Origin: Apostichopus japonicus
Lineage: Eukaryota > Echinodermata > Holothuroidea > Aspidochirotida > Stichopodidae
Reading direction: 5' to 3'
Assembly (NCBI RefSeq): GCF_037975245.1
Contig: NC_092574.1
Coordinates: 19,127,713-19,191,712 of the forward strand
Length of the DNA: 64,000 nucleotides
Shown: positions 52,022-64,000 of the stretch, piece after piece
How positions within the stretch are numbered: position 1 is the stretch's first letter
How the letters are laid out: the number at the start of each line of letters is the position of its first letter
The notes under the pieces: generated by a model
Seen by the model: the letters and a program-made list of their open reading frames with translations, nothing else
What the model was told of the DNA's origin: nothing
Databases searched by the model: none
Program-made: the position numbers and the translations under genes

Positions 52022-52580
52022 CATGATAGCTTAATATACCTTTCAACCTCTCTTACAAAATGTGCATGATTTACAATATCTATGGTAACTAAATCTAGAT
52101 ATAGTATATAGATCAACTGCCTTACATGACTCTGCAGATATTCAGACTACTCTTAATTAGCATAAAATAAACACCCATGATAGCTTAATATACCTTTCAA
52201 CCTCTCTTACAAAATGTGCATGGTTTACATTATCTATGGTAACTAAATCTAGATATAGTATATAGATCAACTGCCTTACATGACTCTGCAGATATTCAGA
52301 CTACTCTTAATTAGCATAAAATAAACACCCATGATAGCTTAATATACCTTTCAACCTCTCTTACAAAATGTGCATGGTTTACATTATCTATGGTAACTAA
52401 ATCTAGATATAGTATATAGATCAACTGCCTTACATGACTCTGCAGATATTCAGACTACTCTTAATTAGCATAAAATAAACACCCATTTCATGATAGCTTA
52501 ATATACCTTTCGACCTCTCTTACAAACTGTGCATGATTTACATTATCTATGGCAACTAAATCTAGGTATAGTATATAGAA
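52022..52580. repeat. 154-bp satellite, about 3.6 copies
   Basis: Units start CATGATAGCTTAATATACCT at 52022, 52176, 52330 and 52489, so spacing is 154, 154 and 159 bp. The last is truncated at the AGTATATAG block. Copies 2 and 3 are almost identical; copy 4 differs most and, like copy 1, is preceded by CATTT. Confidence 0.95.
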
Positions 52581-55500
52581 GGAAACCAATTAGTCCTGTA
52601 CTTAAGTTTGGCTACTTTACAGCCCTGTATAAAGAGTGACTTTTCTAGTCAAGTTGCAAAAACAAGATACTTATACTTTTGTCATCTATTTTGAGAAAGC
52701 TTCCATTTACATCAATTCCATCTGATAACTTGACAAACGACAATGTTTTGTAAGGAAACTCTCCTCTTTGCGCCTCGGAGGTACCTGGGTTTGAGGCTGT
52801 TCTCAGGCCATCCTGACTATACTCATTTCAACTTGTCATAATGGATAAGGAGAGCTCATGGATAACTTAAAGCGTTTCATCTTAAAGCAAATGTAAACTT
52901 AATTTAATTACTTGGAAAATTTGACAACTTTGTGCAGGTGAAATCTTCTCGTGCCGTCTGAATATGCTTTATAACAAAGGTGTTATTACTGCTCAGTATA
53001 TTAATATAGAAACTTAGAGCAATTAACTCTGACAAATAGAATGCTGTATGAACTTTTCCAACTCATTATATGTTTGGGGAGGATGAAGCTATCTTCATGA
53101 TAACTGTTACACAATTAATAGACAGCAGGGGGAGGGGGGAGGGGGGCGTGGACTGACAAGTGACGAGTGTTGGGTAACGAGTCAAGATGCCAGTCAAGCA
53201 ACTTTGTAAAAATAAATGATTCAAAAATATCCGTGCTGTATTTTGCCAAAGGGTAGTGTAGAAGCTGGAGGTCAGTGACTGAATTGTAGTCGGAGAATCT
53301 GCTAGAATTTACTCAACTCCATCGGAGAGAAACTAGAGTGAAATATAAGGGAAACTTCGTATGAAATTCCACCTGATAATACACATGCGCACGCTGCATA
53401 ATTTACTATTCATTTAACTCAGAATGCACTGTAGCAGGGTTAATTGGCTTTCAAGTTTGAATTTTCATCTTTAAACTTACATTTCTAAGAAAAAATAAAA
53501 TACACATTTAATTATATAACATTATGTGGTTGTGTGTACCAAGAAATTCACACCTATAAAATGGATGCATACTTTAAATAGTAACTGCCTTTTAGCATGG
53601 ACTTCAAACTACATATCGTAAATAAGGTGGCACATTGATTAACATAATCAAGCATTGGAAAGAAAAAGAAGTGGTCAATATTTTCTGATCAGAGGGCCGT
53701 CATACTTTTAAGGTTCAAATTATTTGTAGTCTTTTAAATGTAGCCACAACACAACAGAAATCAGACAGGATTTTAAAAAAAAATGCTGCTTTTGTCAAAA
53801 GTGGAACACTAAAGTATTAACCTCGTAAGATTATGAGAAAATGAAAAGAAATAAAGACAATTTCGGTGCAAACAAACTAGAAACAAAACACTTGCTTCAT
53901 TCAACCTTCTCTCAACATCAAATGCACCATTTAAACTTCAATAGAGAACCAAATGTACCCCCCCCCCCAAAAAAAAAAAAAAAAAAAAAAAAATTGAAAG
54001 TAAAAAAATGAACTCAAAGCTAGTACTCGATTGGGCTTAATACTATTTCATATTTAAATTATCATAAAAAAGTCACATTTTTTTTATACTGTCAATCGTT
54101 TCCAATTTGTATATTTCTATAAATAACTTTGGTTTTCTTTAATGTTCATGCAGTATTTGGCAGAGGACAATAACATAGAAAAGATCTATTGAAATTGTCT
54201 TAGTATTTTTTTTTCATCTTATTTAGCACACTGTCATTTAGCTGATAATACTACTAATACAATTTGTTGATTAAATAATTTTCATTTAGAGAAAATGAGA
54301 TAAAAATTGCACATACTGTAGAGTTAGATTGTTTAGACTACAAATTAATTTTTCGATAAATACATCAAACATTTAGTGGAAGGATACGGTCTCTTGAGAA
54401 TATATAAACACACTAGTCGGAATGCTTGCTTGCTCCAATTTACAGCTCTTTCTTCCTCAAATCACTTCTGCAACACTATATTACTAAATATGTACAGACC
54501 TATTCACAACTCACCCCGTTTCCCTCATCCCAACCATATCCCCCATACCCACCCCAACCATATCCCCTGCCACCTTTCACTATTATCAACTGATGAAAAT
54601 TAAATTTACATATTTGTGCACCATGTGAATACTTCTATAAAAGAGTTATTGTTTTGTTTTTATTTCTAAAGCAAACTATAAAATGACACACTATAGCACA
54701 TAAATAGCATCTGGTTGTTAGGGAAATAAGAAGCACCATAAACTTAGTAGTTACTGTTTTATCTGGCCAAAACAATCACATGGACAAAAGGAAGAAGAAC
54801 TGCTTTTTCAAAACAAAAGAAAATAAGTAAAGGTAAAATAAATATTATTAACTACTTAATTAATGACTATATCAAATGAGATTGTTATTATAGGAACCTC
54901 AAGATATAATTTCCTGTGATAGAAAAGTAATTTAAGAAAAAAGAAATGATAAAGAAATTTTGCGTACATCTTTCCTTACTGATGGGCACAGGCGCGGACA
55001 TGATATGATATGATATATTAATGGACTGATACATGGTTACAGGTTATACTAAAACTGATTTCCTTCTTTGGAAATTGAAAACAGACAGAGGGCACTGTCT
55101 TATCGGTCCTATCTAGCTCCCTGGAAATTGACGAGCTGTTGCTATCAGTTTTAGTACCGGAATCACCAACAGTAGCAGATATCTTTTGTAACACGTGTCC
55201 GGAGCTTAAAGTCAAGCTAACAGTTTTATGGACTTTTACTTGTGATTTCTGAAACCTGATTTTCGTTCCAAAAGACTGCACAAGTGTGAAATTGTGATGT
55301 CGCCAATCACCCACTGCTCTGTGCGCTCATGAACTCTTTCAGGCCACCATGTTACTTTGATTCAGGGATCTGTAAAACCTTTGATTACACACACTAGTAC
55401 CTATGTGAGAGCTCCCTCTGTTTAAACATACCAGAGAGGAACAAAACGGCTCATTACTATCTAAAAAGTAAAATAGACACCACCAGAATTTTTTTCTTTA

Positions 55501-55740
55501 CCAATCAGTACTGTAACTTTTCCTGTATGAACAATTTGTACCAACATTACAAACAGCGAACACTTTTACCTCTGTTTTTCTTCTATAAGCACACATGGTA
55601 ATGTTTTTGGAAGATTCATCCAAGATAAACTTGGGCACAAAAACCAAACAACTTATGCACTATCAACCCCAATGCCTTCAAATGAGAATAACCGAGGGAT
55701 CGCGACGGTGTTACATCAAGTAAAGATAGCAAGTCCCGTT
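52581..55740. other. Intergenic region, no gene recognised
   Basis: AT-rich DNA without a supported gene. It holds a C10/A26 homopolymer junction near 53959-53994 and a small CCAACCATATCCC duplication near 54530-54565. Confidence 0.5.
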
Positions 55741-55754
55741 AGAAGGGAGTAGAT

Positions 55755-56335
55755 TCTACACACAGTTGATACCACACACGGTAGATACTACACATGGTAG
55801 ATACTACCAAAGTAGATACCACACGCGGTAGACACTACACTCACATGGTAGATACCACACAGTAGATACCACACATGGTAGATACTACACACGGTAGATA
55901 CTACAACAGTAGATACTACATAGGGTAGACACTACACATGGTAGATACCACACAAGGTAGATACCACACACGGTTGATACCACATACGGTAGATACCACA
56001 CGCGGTAGATTCCACAGACGGTAGATACGACGCACGGTCGATACCACACGAGGTAGATAACACACAGTACATACTGCACACGGCAGATACTACATGCAGT
56101 AGATTCTGTACCACATTCTGTACCACACACGGTAGATACTGCACACGGTAGATACCACACACGGTAGATACCACACACGGTAGATACTACACATGGTAGA
56201 TACTGCACACGGTAGATACCACACACGGTAGATACTGCACACGGTGATACCACACACGGTAGATACTACACATGGTAGATACTGCACACGGTAGATACCA
56301 CACACGGTAGATACACGGTAGATAGTACACACGGT
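55755..56335. repeat. 15-17-bp minisatellite GGTAGATACCACACAC
   Basis: About 35 imperfect copies of GGTAGATACCACACAC and variants (TACTACACAT, TACTGCACAC). The minus-strand frames rich in Val-Ser-Thr-Cys repeats are artefacts of it. Confidence 0.95.
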
Positions 56336-56340
56336 CTGGT

Positions 56341-57232
56341 CAAAGAAAAGGTTGCTGCAAAATGTACCAATTACTGTGTATCTGATAAGAACAGATACCA
56401 CACATGATCACCTTTCACAAAAACCAGGCCAAATATATAAAGCAATAGTTCACCCTCCCCGCCCCCGACCCCCCCCCCACCCAGCCATGGCAAAATGATA
56501 AAGCATTAAATAAATCAGTACACAAATTTGCTCTCCCAATTTATGTACGATAAATTTCTTTGCAAGCTGCAACAGCTTGAAATGTAATTTGCATAAATTT
56601 GTAAATATTTGCATAACAACCAAGAAACGAAGATATTCGGTACTTTCATCTGTTGAGGTACTTACAACAATTGGCAAAAAGATGTAAGTTAGCAATCACA
56701 GCCAACCTTTGCCCATTTGTACCCCTAAAAAACAGATGATTATTAAAAGAAATCTGTAAATCATGTTTTATCAATCAAAATTAGATGTCATTAATATTCT
56801 CCTTTACATTGGCATTATTCGGAAGGCCACCGGCCTTAAAATTTGGGGGAAAGAGCAAGGACCTTTGGGCACAGCAGATATTCCTTTCCTTCGGATTACC
56901 AAGCATGTAAATAATCTTGGTTTAAATCAGTTGCACTTCCATTATCTTCCAGCGACGGAATTTTGAAATGATGAGATATTTTTAGTTTTTCCATGATGCA
57001 CAAAATATCTCACTCAAAGTGGCGTCCCGGTTCAGACTACTATTAAATTAACCCTTTGATCTTTAATTTCAAAATAAATCAATAAACTTGTGGTCTCTAC
57101 ATAAACATATAACTGACCAAAAAAAAATAAATAATAATATATATATGGACAAACACAACATTAGCTTGCTTTCAATCAATGCTAAAATGCTGTTTTCAAG
57201 TATTCCCTGACAACCCTTACCAAACAAATATA

Positions 57233-57263
<31 letters not shown>

Positions 57264-57533
57264 CAAAAAAGAGCAAAATGATACCTTTGAAAATTGACAG
57301 AATAGTCCAAAAGTAAATTATGATAAGAGAGGAACGTAGCGGAAGCATTCTGTTGAAATTTGCCTTCGATTCCTACTCCATTCTTGAGATACCTTCATTT
57401 TTTGAGACAACGATAGTTGATGTTGTCACTTTTAGTACTTAGGATGAACTTGCAGTAAATCAGTATGGTGTTCATAGTAGCACACTCACAGCATTCCTTG
57501 CTTTGTTTAATTTTAAAGACTTCTATTAAGTGT
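56341..57533. other. Intergenic region with short (TA)n
   Basis: No gene recognised. A (TA)n tract lies at about 57237-57262 and a C-rich run near 56450-56482. Confidence 0.5.
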
Positions 57534-57541
57534 CTTGTATT

Positions 57542-57835
57542 CAGGCGCGTAGCCAAGGGGGGGGGGGGCGAAGGGGGCAGCCGCCCCCCCTTGAGCATAT
57601 TTTTAAAAAATTTTTTTAATGTTTTTATGATATCGCTAGTATTTTCAAAAGAGAAAATGCTAAGATGCAACTTACAAGGCCTGGGAAGTGCCATTTCCAG
57701 CAAACTGAGAGGCATTTTCAGCCAAAATTTTCTTGTACGCTTCGCGCCAACCATGGTGGCGCTACGCTTAGATAGTTTGTATTGCCGAATCTACAGTTTC
57801 GCCCCTCCCTTGGCAAATTCCTGCCTACGCGCCTG
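57542..57835. mobile_element. hAT-superfamily MITE, 294 bp, with perfect 8-bp TSD
   Basis: The left end CAGGCGCGTAGCCAAGG and the reverse-complemented right end CAGGCGCGTAGGCAGGAATT share an 11-bp perfect terminal inverted repeat. CTTGTATT flanks both sides (57534-57541 and 57836-57843), an exact 8-bp target duplication. Length, CAG start and 8-bp duplication indicate a non-autonomous hAT element. It lies just downstream of the NIPA gene. The open frame across it is not a gene. Confidence 0.9.
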
Positions 57836-58184
57836 CTTGTATTCATACCATGTTAAACTCAAATTCAGTTCAAGAAGAAAAACTGCCAGAAAAATTGTTT
57901 CAGCAAAACTAGACATTTTCGGTCCATAAGCATCTACGACATCATCACACCTGTTTACCTCATTCTCACTCTAGGTTACAAAAGATATCAACGCCAAAAA
58001 CACTGTCTTCTTAAAAACTGCATGCCAAAATCGAAAGCAAATTTCACCCAGATGCTTGGAATATGTTCCACACTTTACTAGTCAAAATATGAATCACCTT
58101 TTGGACTATTCTTGTAAGATTTTTTTTGTACATAAAATTTTTCCCCTCAAACCACAGAGCCAGTGGACTCGCCTACTGCAGCTG

Positions 58185-58813
58185 CTATTCGGGCCTGAGT
58201 TGACCGTTTCCTACGTCATTGAGTAGGGCCAACGACTCTGTGTGGAAATGGCTGCTCTCCTCCTCTGACGTAAACTGGTTATTCAGCGAAGCTTGGCTCG
58301 TATTAAGGCTGGCTGTCTTACTCACGGAAGGTAGGTCAGATATGCTAATGTTTATATCTCTGAAAGCATGAAGGAGGAAGATCCCAGCCACGATCGTCCC
58401 GAAACCGGCTAACGTCCCTACGATGTCCGAGAAACCCATGAACTTCCATTCCTCGAAGAGGATGGCGGACGCCACCAGCACAGTTACGGTAAAGAAAACG
58501 TAATATATAGGCGTGACCACGGATGTGTTGTAAATGTCCAGAGCTTTGTTTAGGTAATGCATCTGAAAACATATAAAGACGACTAGACACACGATCATGA
58601 TCCACATTAACCCTAACCTGAACGGCTGGCCGATCCCGGCGAAGAAGGATAGTAGACCGATGCCGACACCTTTGCTGCACATGACCACGAGGGATCCCAC
58701 CAGGGAGCATATGACAATGTAGACTAATATGTTGGTGTGACCGTACCGGGGCGCCACGAAAATTATCATCACGGTGACGGTGATGAGTACTAAAGCCAGG
58801 AATACAAGGAAAA
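58185..58813 (-). CDS. NIPA2: NIPA last coding exon
   Basis: 629 nt. The acceptor TTTCAG lies at 58814 and upward, so the ATG-like codon further 5' at 58850 is intronic. The tail after the last membrane segment is Ser/Asn-rich with EEES and ends LRPE. Confidence 0.9.
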
Positions 58814-60156
58814 CTGAAACAGGAAAGAAGTGAAATGCATAAATGTACATTTAGAGGGACCAACCACGAACAGAACCCCAGCATGTACGAGTATATTGAG
58901 TTATAAATGTCACACGATGCTCAATCTTTTTTAAAGATTATGATATTTATAGTTGGTAAATGTAGAATGTTTTCGAGGTTCTACAGTGAAATGAGAAATA
59001 ACATTCTTGCTGCAATTTGCAAGATCCTCCCAATGGCTTTTAACAATATGTTACGCAGCGACTTGCGACCATCTGACATTTGGTTCCTAACAAAAGAGTC
59101 CAACCATGTTTGTACTGTTTAAATTTTCTCTGAGGCGACTAACTTTCCTTTTCAGACAACAATTACTAATCTCTGCAGTTTTCAAAGGGTCAAGCAATCA
59201 TTCATCCCGTCTACAATAGATTCTGATTGGGGGAAATCTCAGCTATCTTGAAATCCTCAAAAACACTTAAATTCTTAAAAGTTTGTTGTAATCAAAATGA
59301 AAGATTTAAAAAAATTGACAGGTATCAGTAACTATCAGAATGTCAAGGACTATAACCTTTTTTAATGTTTCAAAAGCACCGCTGTTTCAAAATTCAATAC
59401 AACCCGAGCATGTTCAAACTAGATGTTTCTTGTTGATGAGGGAGGGGACTGGGTTGGTTGAGGGGATCCGGGTCACAACAGTATCTTCAAATTTTAATTC
59501 TTGAAAATATATTTACCTACCAAACAGATTCTGATTGAGAAGAACCCAACTATTCCAAAATCTTTAAGAACATTTTAAAATTTCTTTAAAGTATCCAAAA
59601 GTGAAAGACTACAGTACACTCTGTTAAATAGCTGTTTCAAAATCACTGCTGTATCAAAATTTCACAAACAAACACTATTACTAGATACTTTCCTTGTGGA
59701 TGAAGGTGGTGGAGGGGGGGGGAGGGAGAAGGGGAGGGGGAAGTTGAGGGTCCCAAAAGTATATCTACCTATCAATATATCTACCTATCAATCCTACCTA
59801 TAGGCATTTACAGGTTGCTAATCAGCCAAGTGGTCTCATTCTTAAGTTAACCTCACATTCCCTGTGTTACATCCTTCATTTCTCAGCATTGTTGTGCAAA
59901 CCAGGGTGTGTGTGTGCATACCAACCAGCCACCATGGCATCCAGCTACCATGGCAACAAGCTAGATATGCAGTAGGAAGGTGGTGCATGACTTACTTGGT
60001 TCAAGTATCTTGCCTTGTAATTCTTCGACTGTGGTTGCTGAATCTTCCACAGGAGCGTGGAGAATTATGAACAAGGATCCCAGAATGCACTGGTAACAGC
60101 CGATCTTGCCGAGTAAATTTAGAGCTTCGTTCAAGAAATAGGAAGACAAGACAGCT
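58185..60156 (-). CDS. NIPA2: Magnesium transporter NIPA (NIPA2-like), 3' two exons, partial
   Basis: Minus strand. The upstream exon (60156 down to 59996) encodes AVLSSYFLNEALNLLGKIGC followed by an ILGSLFIILHAPVED segment. It ends at donor GTAAGT and is joined in phase to the last exon (58813 down to 58185, stop TAG), which encodes IFLVFLALVLITV, APRYGHTNILVYIVICSLVG, YLNKALDIYNTSVVTPIYYV, DIVGTLAGFGTIVAGIFLLH and the cytoplasmic tail. These are hallmark NIPA blocks, and five to six hydrophobic segments of the multi-pass protein are present. NIPA proteins mediate Mg2+ uptake at plasma and endosomal membranes. The N-terminal exons are not found between 60157 and 64000 and must lie beyond the window. 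It could equally be the invertebrate ancestor of NIPA1 and NIPA2. Confidence 0.9.
59996..60156 (-). CDS. NIPA2: NIPA penultimate coding exon
   Basis: The donor (ACTTAC on the plus strand, 59990-59995) leaves one base that completes an Ile codon with the next exon. The acceptor CTTTTAG lies at about 60157. The encoded SSYFLNE is strongly conserved in NIPA proteins. The exact 5' boundary could be 2 bp shorter, because TTAGAG offers two AGs. Confidence 0.85.
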
Positions 60157-60582
60157 CTAAAAGGAGAAAAAAGGATCAGTTAAGAAAATTGGTAAAAGCC
60201 CAGAAACGGTACATGCAGAAATCACTGTGTGGGGAGGGTACTTGGGGTTAATCGTTGGGGGTACATTACAAGTCAGTTTAGTAGTTTATATGGTCAGACA
60301 CACAACGGCACAATTCATGATCTTCCAACTTTAAGTGATAAGAAAAACATATCATCATATGACAATATTATCATTAGACTTCAGTATAAAGAGCACTCAT
60401 GAAAATAAAACTTTGTGAATGAATTGACAAAAACAAGTTTTGATTTATTTTTTGAACACTGTAACCTCACATCGTTCATTCACATACTCTAGATTCACTC
60501 CCACCTTCCCAAAACCCCACACCCTCCCCACCCAATCCCCCAGTGTCCCTCCCTCCCTCCCTCCCCACCCAATCCCCCAGTG

Positions 60583-60933
60583 TCCCTCCCTCCCTCCCTC
60601 CCTCCCTCCCTCCCTCCCTCCCTCCCTCCCTCCCTCCCTCCCTCCCTCCCTCCCTCCCTCCCTCCCTCCCTCCCTCCCTCCCTCCCTCCCTCCCTCCCTC
60701 CCTCCCTCCCTCCCTCCCTCCCTCCCTCCCTCCCTCCCTCCCTCCCTCCCTCCCTCCCTCCCTCCCTCCCTCCCTCCCTCCCTCCCTCCCTCCCTCCCTC
60801 CCTCCCTCCCTCCCTCCCTCCCTCCCTCCCTCCCTCCCTCCCTCCCTCCCTCCCTCCCTCCCTCCCTCCCTCCCTCCCTCCCTCCCTCCCTCCCTCCCTC
60901 CCTCCCTCCCTCCCTCCCTCCCTCCCTCCCTCC
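60583..60933. repeat. (CCCT)n tetranucleotide microsatellite
   Basis: About 350 bp of nearly perfect CCCT/CTCC tetranucleotides, so one strand is pure purine (GGGA)n. A 37-bp duplicated lead-in (ACCCAATCCCCCAGTGTCCC) precedes it at about 60530-60585. Pro-Ser-Leu and Glu-Gly-Arg frames over it are artefacts. Confidence 0.98.
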
Positions 60934-61524
60934 ATGTCCACTCCCTTCATGTCCACATTTCTTTTCCAAATCATGAATTACATTTTGATCCAAAACACAA
61001 AAAAGGACACAAAGCACACTACACCCATTATTTGTATTGTGACTATATAATGAACATTGCTGTACAAAACAGACATTGTATTAAATGGGGTTCTATTGTA
61101 CATTGATCCCAGCAACATTTCTGTCATAGTAATAACGTCCATGATGACAGAATCATATTCAGATAACACACTGGATGGTTATGTATTTATAACTTTAAAT
61201 GAAGGAACATTCGCTCAGACATCTTGTGAACGTTTTCAGCCGTTAACAGTCTCTCAGATCCATTCCCTATATAGTGTGATTTCAATGGTGATTAACAGGG
61301 AAACATCTACGTGACTTTAGAATACAGCTCAGGGGAATAGAAACTATAGTAACGGATTATGAAAGTTTGAGACTATAGCCTTGAAAACGATGCTAACATA
61401 ATGAATTTACAATATTCCATATCTAGACTATCATTTGTAGAGGTGTTACCATTTTTGTAGCATACAATTATTAATAATGCATGTATATATTAATGTGTAT
61501 CTATACTGTGAATATAGCCTACTG

Positions 61525-61610
61525 TATGTATATATATATATATATACATATATATCCATATCCATATATATCCATATCCATATATATCCATATATATATA
61601 TATATAACCA
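61525..61610. repeat. TA / TCCATA simple repeat
   Basis: (TA)n interrupted by TCCATATCCATA variants. No coding. Confidence 0.9.
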
Positions 61611-62629
61611 TATACTGTGTGTACTGTGTATATATATTTTATACAATATATAGTAACATAAAGAGCTGCCTGTTTCGATGAGTGAGAAGAAAGATATAAA
61701 TGCTAAAAGCTGGATGATTAGTGCCTCAATCCATAAAATGCACAAAATCCTTGTCAATACCCAAAAATATGTAACAGCAAGTAGTTACTACAATAATGCA
61801 ACTTTTGTCAATATCAGTGTTTGCTATTTCACAGAATATTTGAAACAATTATAGGTTTGTGCAATCTTTTTCTTCATCAATAGCATCTTTCTTTTTGTCA
61901 TCACTCAGTAAAGCCCATTGAGCAACTTTTGTTGGATTCTGTGCTATGGACAGTAAGAATAATTATTGTTATGATTATTATATTAATATTATTATATGTG
62001 GATGGGGCTTTTTACTAAACTCAAATAAATAGTTATCAACTTGATTGGTTTGTTTCATTTCAAATAATGAAGAGAAAGTTTTAAAAATTTGTGGCTGACA
62101 TTGTGTATTCATCATTTTTCTCTGGTCACATTTTAAAAATTAACTTTTTCCTATCATGCCATTTAACTTTACAGATATAAACCCCCACCCCCCCCCCCTT
62201 CACCAAAAAATAAAACAACTTTGGATAAGCCTGGTACATTAGCAACGCCTGTTTGTAATAGTAGGTTTGATAAAATTGATACTGGTGACCAGATACAAAA
62301 AGCAGCTTTGTAATATAAGATACTACAGATTAATCAATCAGAAGTGACTGAAATTCACAGACCACTTCCATTAATGCAACTTTTTTTACTTAATTTGGTC
62401 AATTTTCAATAGCATCCCCAAATCCCACAACAACAGTTTGTTAAGCTTGACTTCTCAGACCTGTTTCTTTTCAACTAGTGAAGACCAAAAGGCTTTTCAA
62501 TCAATGTGACTGGATATCCACTGTTGTTTGATTTAATCTGGTGACCATTATACTTCAGTTTCTCAAAAGCAACAGTAACAATAATGTAATGATAACTGAG
62601 TATAGTAGAGTGTGTTACAGTTCTGTTAT

Positions 62630-63030
62630 AGTACGGTACAGTACAGAACAAAACAGTTCAGCACAGCTACAGTACAACTCAGTACAGTATGGTATAGTAC
62701 ATTAATGGTACAGCATAGTACAGTAATGTATAGTACAGCATAGTACAGTGCAGTTCTGTATTGTACAGCATCACTTTGGACAGTTCTATATTGTACAGCA
62801 TAGTAAAGTACAGTTAGAACTGTATAGTACTGAACAGTACAGTTAAGTACAGTTAGGTACAGTACAACAGAGTAGTTATGTATGGTACAGTGCAGTATGG
62901 TACGGTACAGTACAGTTACTGTATAGTACAATATAGTGCATTAGAGTTACTGCATACAGTACAGTACAGTACTGGTACAGTACAGCACTGATTAAACTAC
63001 AGTGTAGTACAGTATACTTATAGTACAGTA
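62630..63030. repeat. TACAG-rich simple repeat field
   Basis: About 400 bp dominated by GTACAGTACAG, AGTACAGTTC and GTATAGTACA variants. It is degenerate and of pentanucleotide type. Confidence 0.9.
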
Positions 63031-64000
63031 CTGTATGGCATTTTAAATGTTCCTTGGGATATCAAACATCTGTTGTGACAGTTTGTGCTACAGACTATAA
63101 ATACCATATGTGCCATATCTGATTGCCTAAATGTGTTTATACATTGCAAACAGCACCAGCTAAAGTCTGCATATGTACCATGACTTAACTATGTTCACCT
63201 TTTCAGAGTTCATAAACAGTCATTTAGTAACAATATTAGGTATCTCTAATGAGGCAGAAAACAGTGCTGTTATCTGCTTCATGTACATATACCGCTCGGT
63301 ACATGAACACTTCCAAGCTTACAGTGTACAGATAGCTAAGTTAGACATAACTTAAAGGTGACCTTTGTATCTACTAACACTACTATAGATATCAACTACT
63401 GTATTGTCAGGCAAACAATTTATGAGTGAAATTTACCAAGCTGACATTGTTGCAAAAACACTTTAGACAGAAGGGTTTTTAATAAATTAATGCATGTTTT
63501 GCAAATTCTGAGATAAAACATTGATGGGAAGGGGGTGGAGGGGCAGGGACAAAGGAAAGGATACTACTATAGATCTAAATATTTATCATTAAAGATTCAA
63601 AGTAATAAAGTGTGCAAATTAATGTGTAGACCTACTTCTCCATTCAGGAGTTCATCAAAACAAGTAGAAATGCAATAAAGTTAAAGGTAGAATCTGAATA
63701 TAAACAACCGACAATTGTCCATCAGTGTAAAATGTTTAAATGCAGTCTAGTCTGTATGATGGTTGGTCTGTAAACTTATGATCTGTACTTTGTTCTAAAT
63801 CTCCCAAGATCAAGATGTGTACAATGCAAACATGATATACTGCACTTGAACGTCTTTTCACCTTCGACATGATTCTCTGAGTCTTCTCTTCATGCCCTCT
63901 TTAGGATTAAATGACAGAGATGTTACTCTAAGTGTTTATAAATTTCATAGGTAATTCTTGCATTTACTCTTTAACTTGTTGTGGTGGACTGATACACAGA

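Larger units (their letters stand above)
60157..64000 (-). other. NIPA intron or flank, no further exon seen
   Basis: I looked for the conserved NIPA N-terminal blocks on the minus strand and did not find them. The stretch contains the (CCCT)n tract, TA/TCCATA repeats (61525-61610) and a TACAG-rich simple repeat (62630-63030). Confidence 0.5.

Noticed and set aside
55885-56401. Cys/Val/Ser-rich minus-strand frames (122 and 103 codons)
   Set aside because: Translation of the GGTAGATACCACACAC minisatellite, not a Cys-rich peptide gene.
57465-57929. 154-codon plus-strand frame
   Set aside because: It runs across the hAT MITE and its flanks; no domain.
58345-58884. 179-codon minus-strand frame overlapping the NIPA exon
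   Set aside because: It is an alternative frame of the same DNA; the NIPA frame carries the conserved membrane segments.
60440-61106. Pro-Ser-Leu and Glu-Gly-Arg open frames up to 190 codons
   Set aside because: Translation of (CCCT)n in all frames.

Overview
The window is animal genomic DNA: AT-rich, with genes split by GT-AG spliceosomal introns, many microsatellites and minisatellites, and several transposable elements. The gene content (an FGF-like ligand, an RBM26/27 orthologue, a NIPA magnesium transporter) and a Ty3/gypsy element with a tRNA-Trp primer site suggest a marine invertebrate, perhaps an echinoderm. That assignment is an inference and cannot be settled from this sequence alone. 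I see no bacterial, CRISPR or viral-genome content.

Layout. 1-9383: no convincing gene. It holds an ATCAC/TATCAT-type repeat field, a tRNA-derived (SINE-like) sequence at about 2348-2420, long (TA)n tracts, a 667-bp near-identical tandem duplication (2877-4241) and a decayed hAT-like MITE (4575-4875). 9384-13827 (+): a three-exon secreted FGF-like gene with a signal peptide, a long pro-region, a furin-type RKRR site and a beta-trefoil domain. 13828-19311: no recognised gene. 19312-24543 (+): a complete, apparently intact Ty3/gypsy retrotransposon with near-identical LTRs, a tRNA-Trp PBS, gag, and pol in the -1 frame behind a TTTAAAG heptamer. 24544-26863: non-coding, with an inverted-repeat element. 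26870-43904 (+): a complete 19-exon RBM26/27 gene encoding about 1016 aa. 43905-58184: 3' UTR and intergenic DNA with several tandem arrays and a hAT MITE with a perfect 8-bp target duplication. 58185-60156 (-): the last two exons of a NIPA-type Mg2+ transporter, whose 5' exons lie beyond the right edge. 60157-64000: intron or flank of that gene, with a roughly 350-bp (CCCT)n tract.

The genes do not form an operon-like unit. The most unusual structure is in RBM26/27. In three places (exons 5, 11 and 18) the end of an exon together with its 5' splice site has been duplicated into the following intron; at exon 18 this has grown into about 35 copies, most of them carrying the donor motif. Introns 8 and 14 also carry the same minisatellite in opposite orientation, which could pair in the pre-mRNA around exons 9-14. 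I found no clearly novel protein system.
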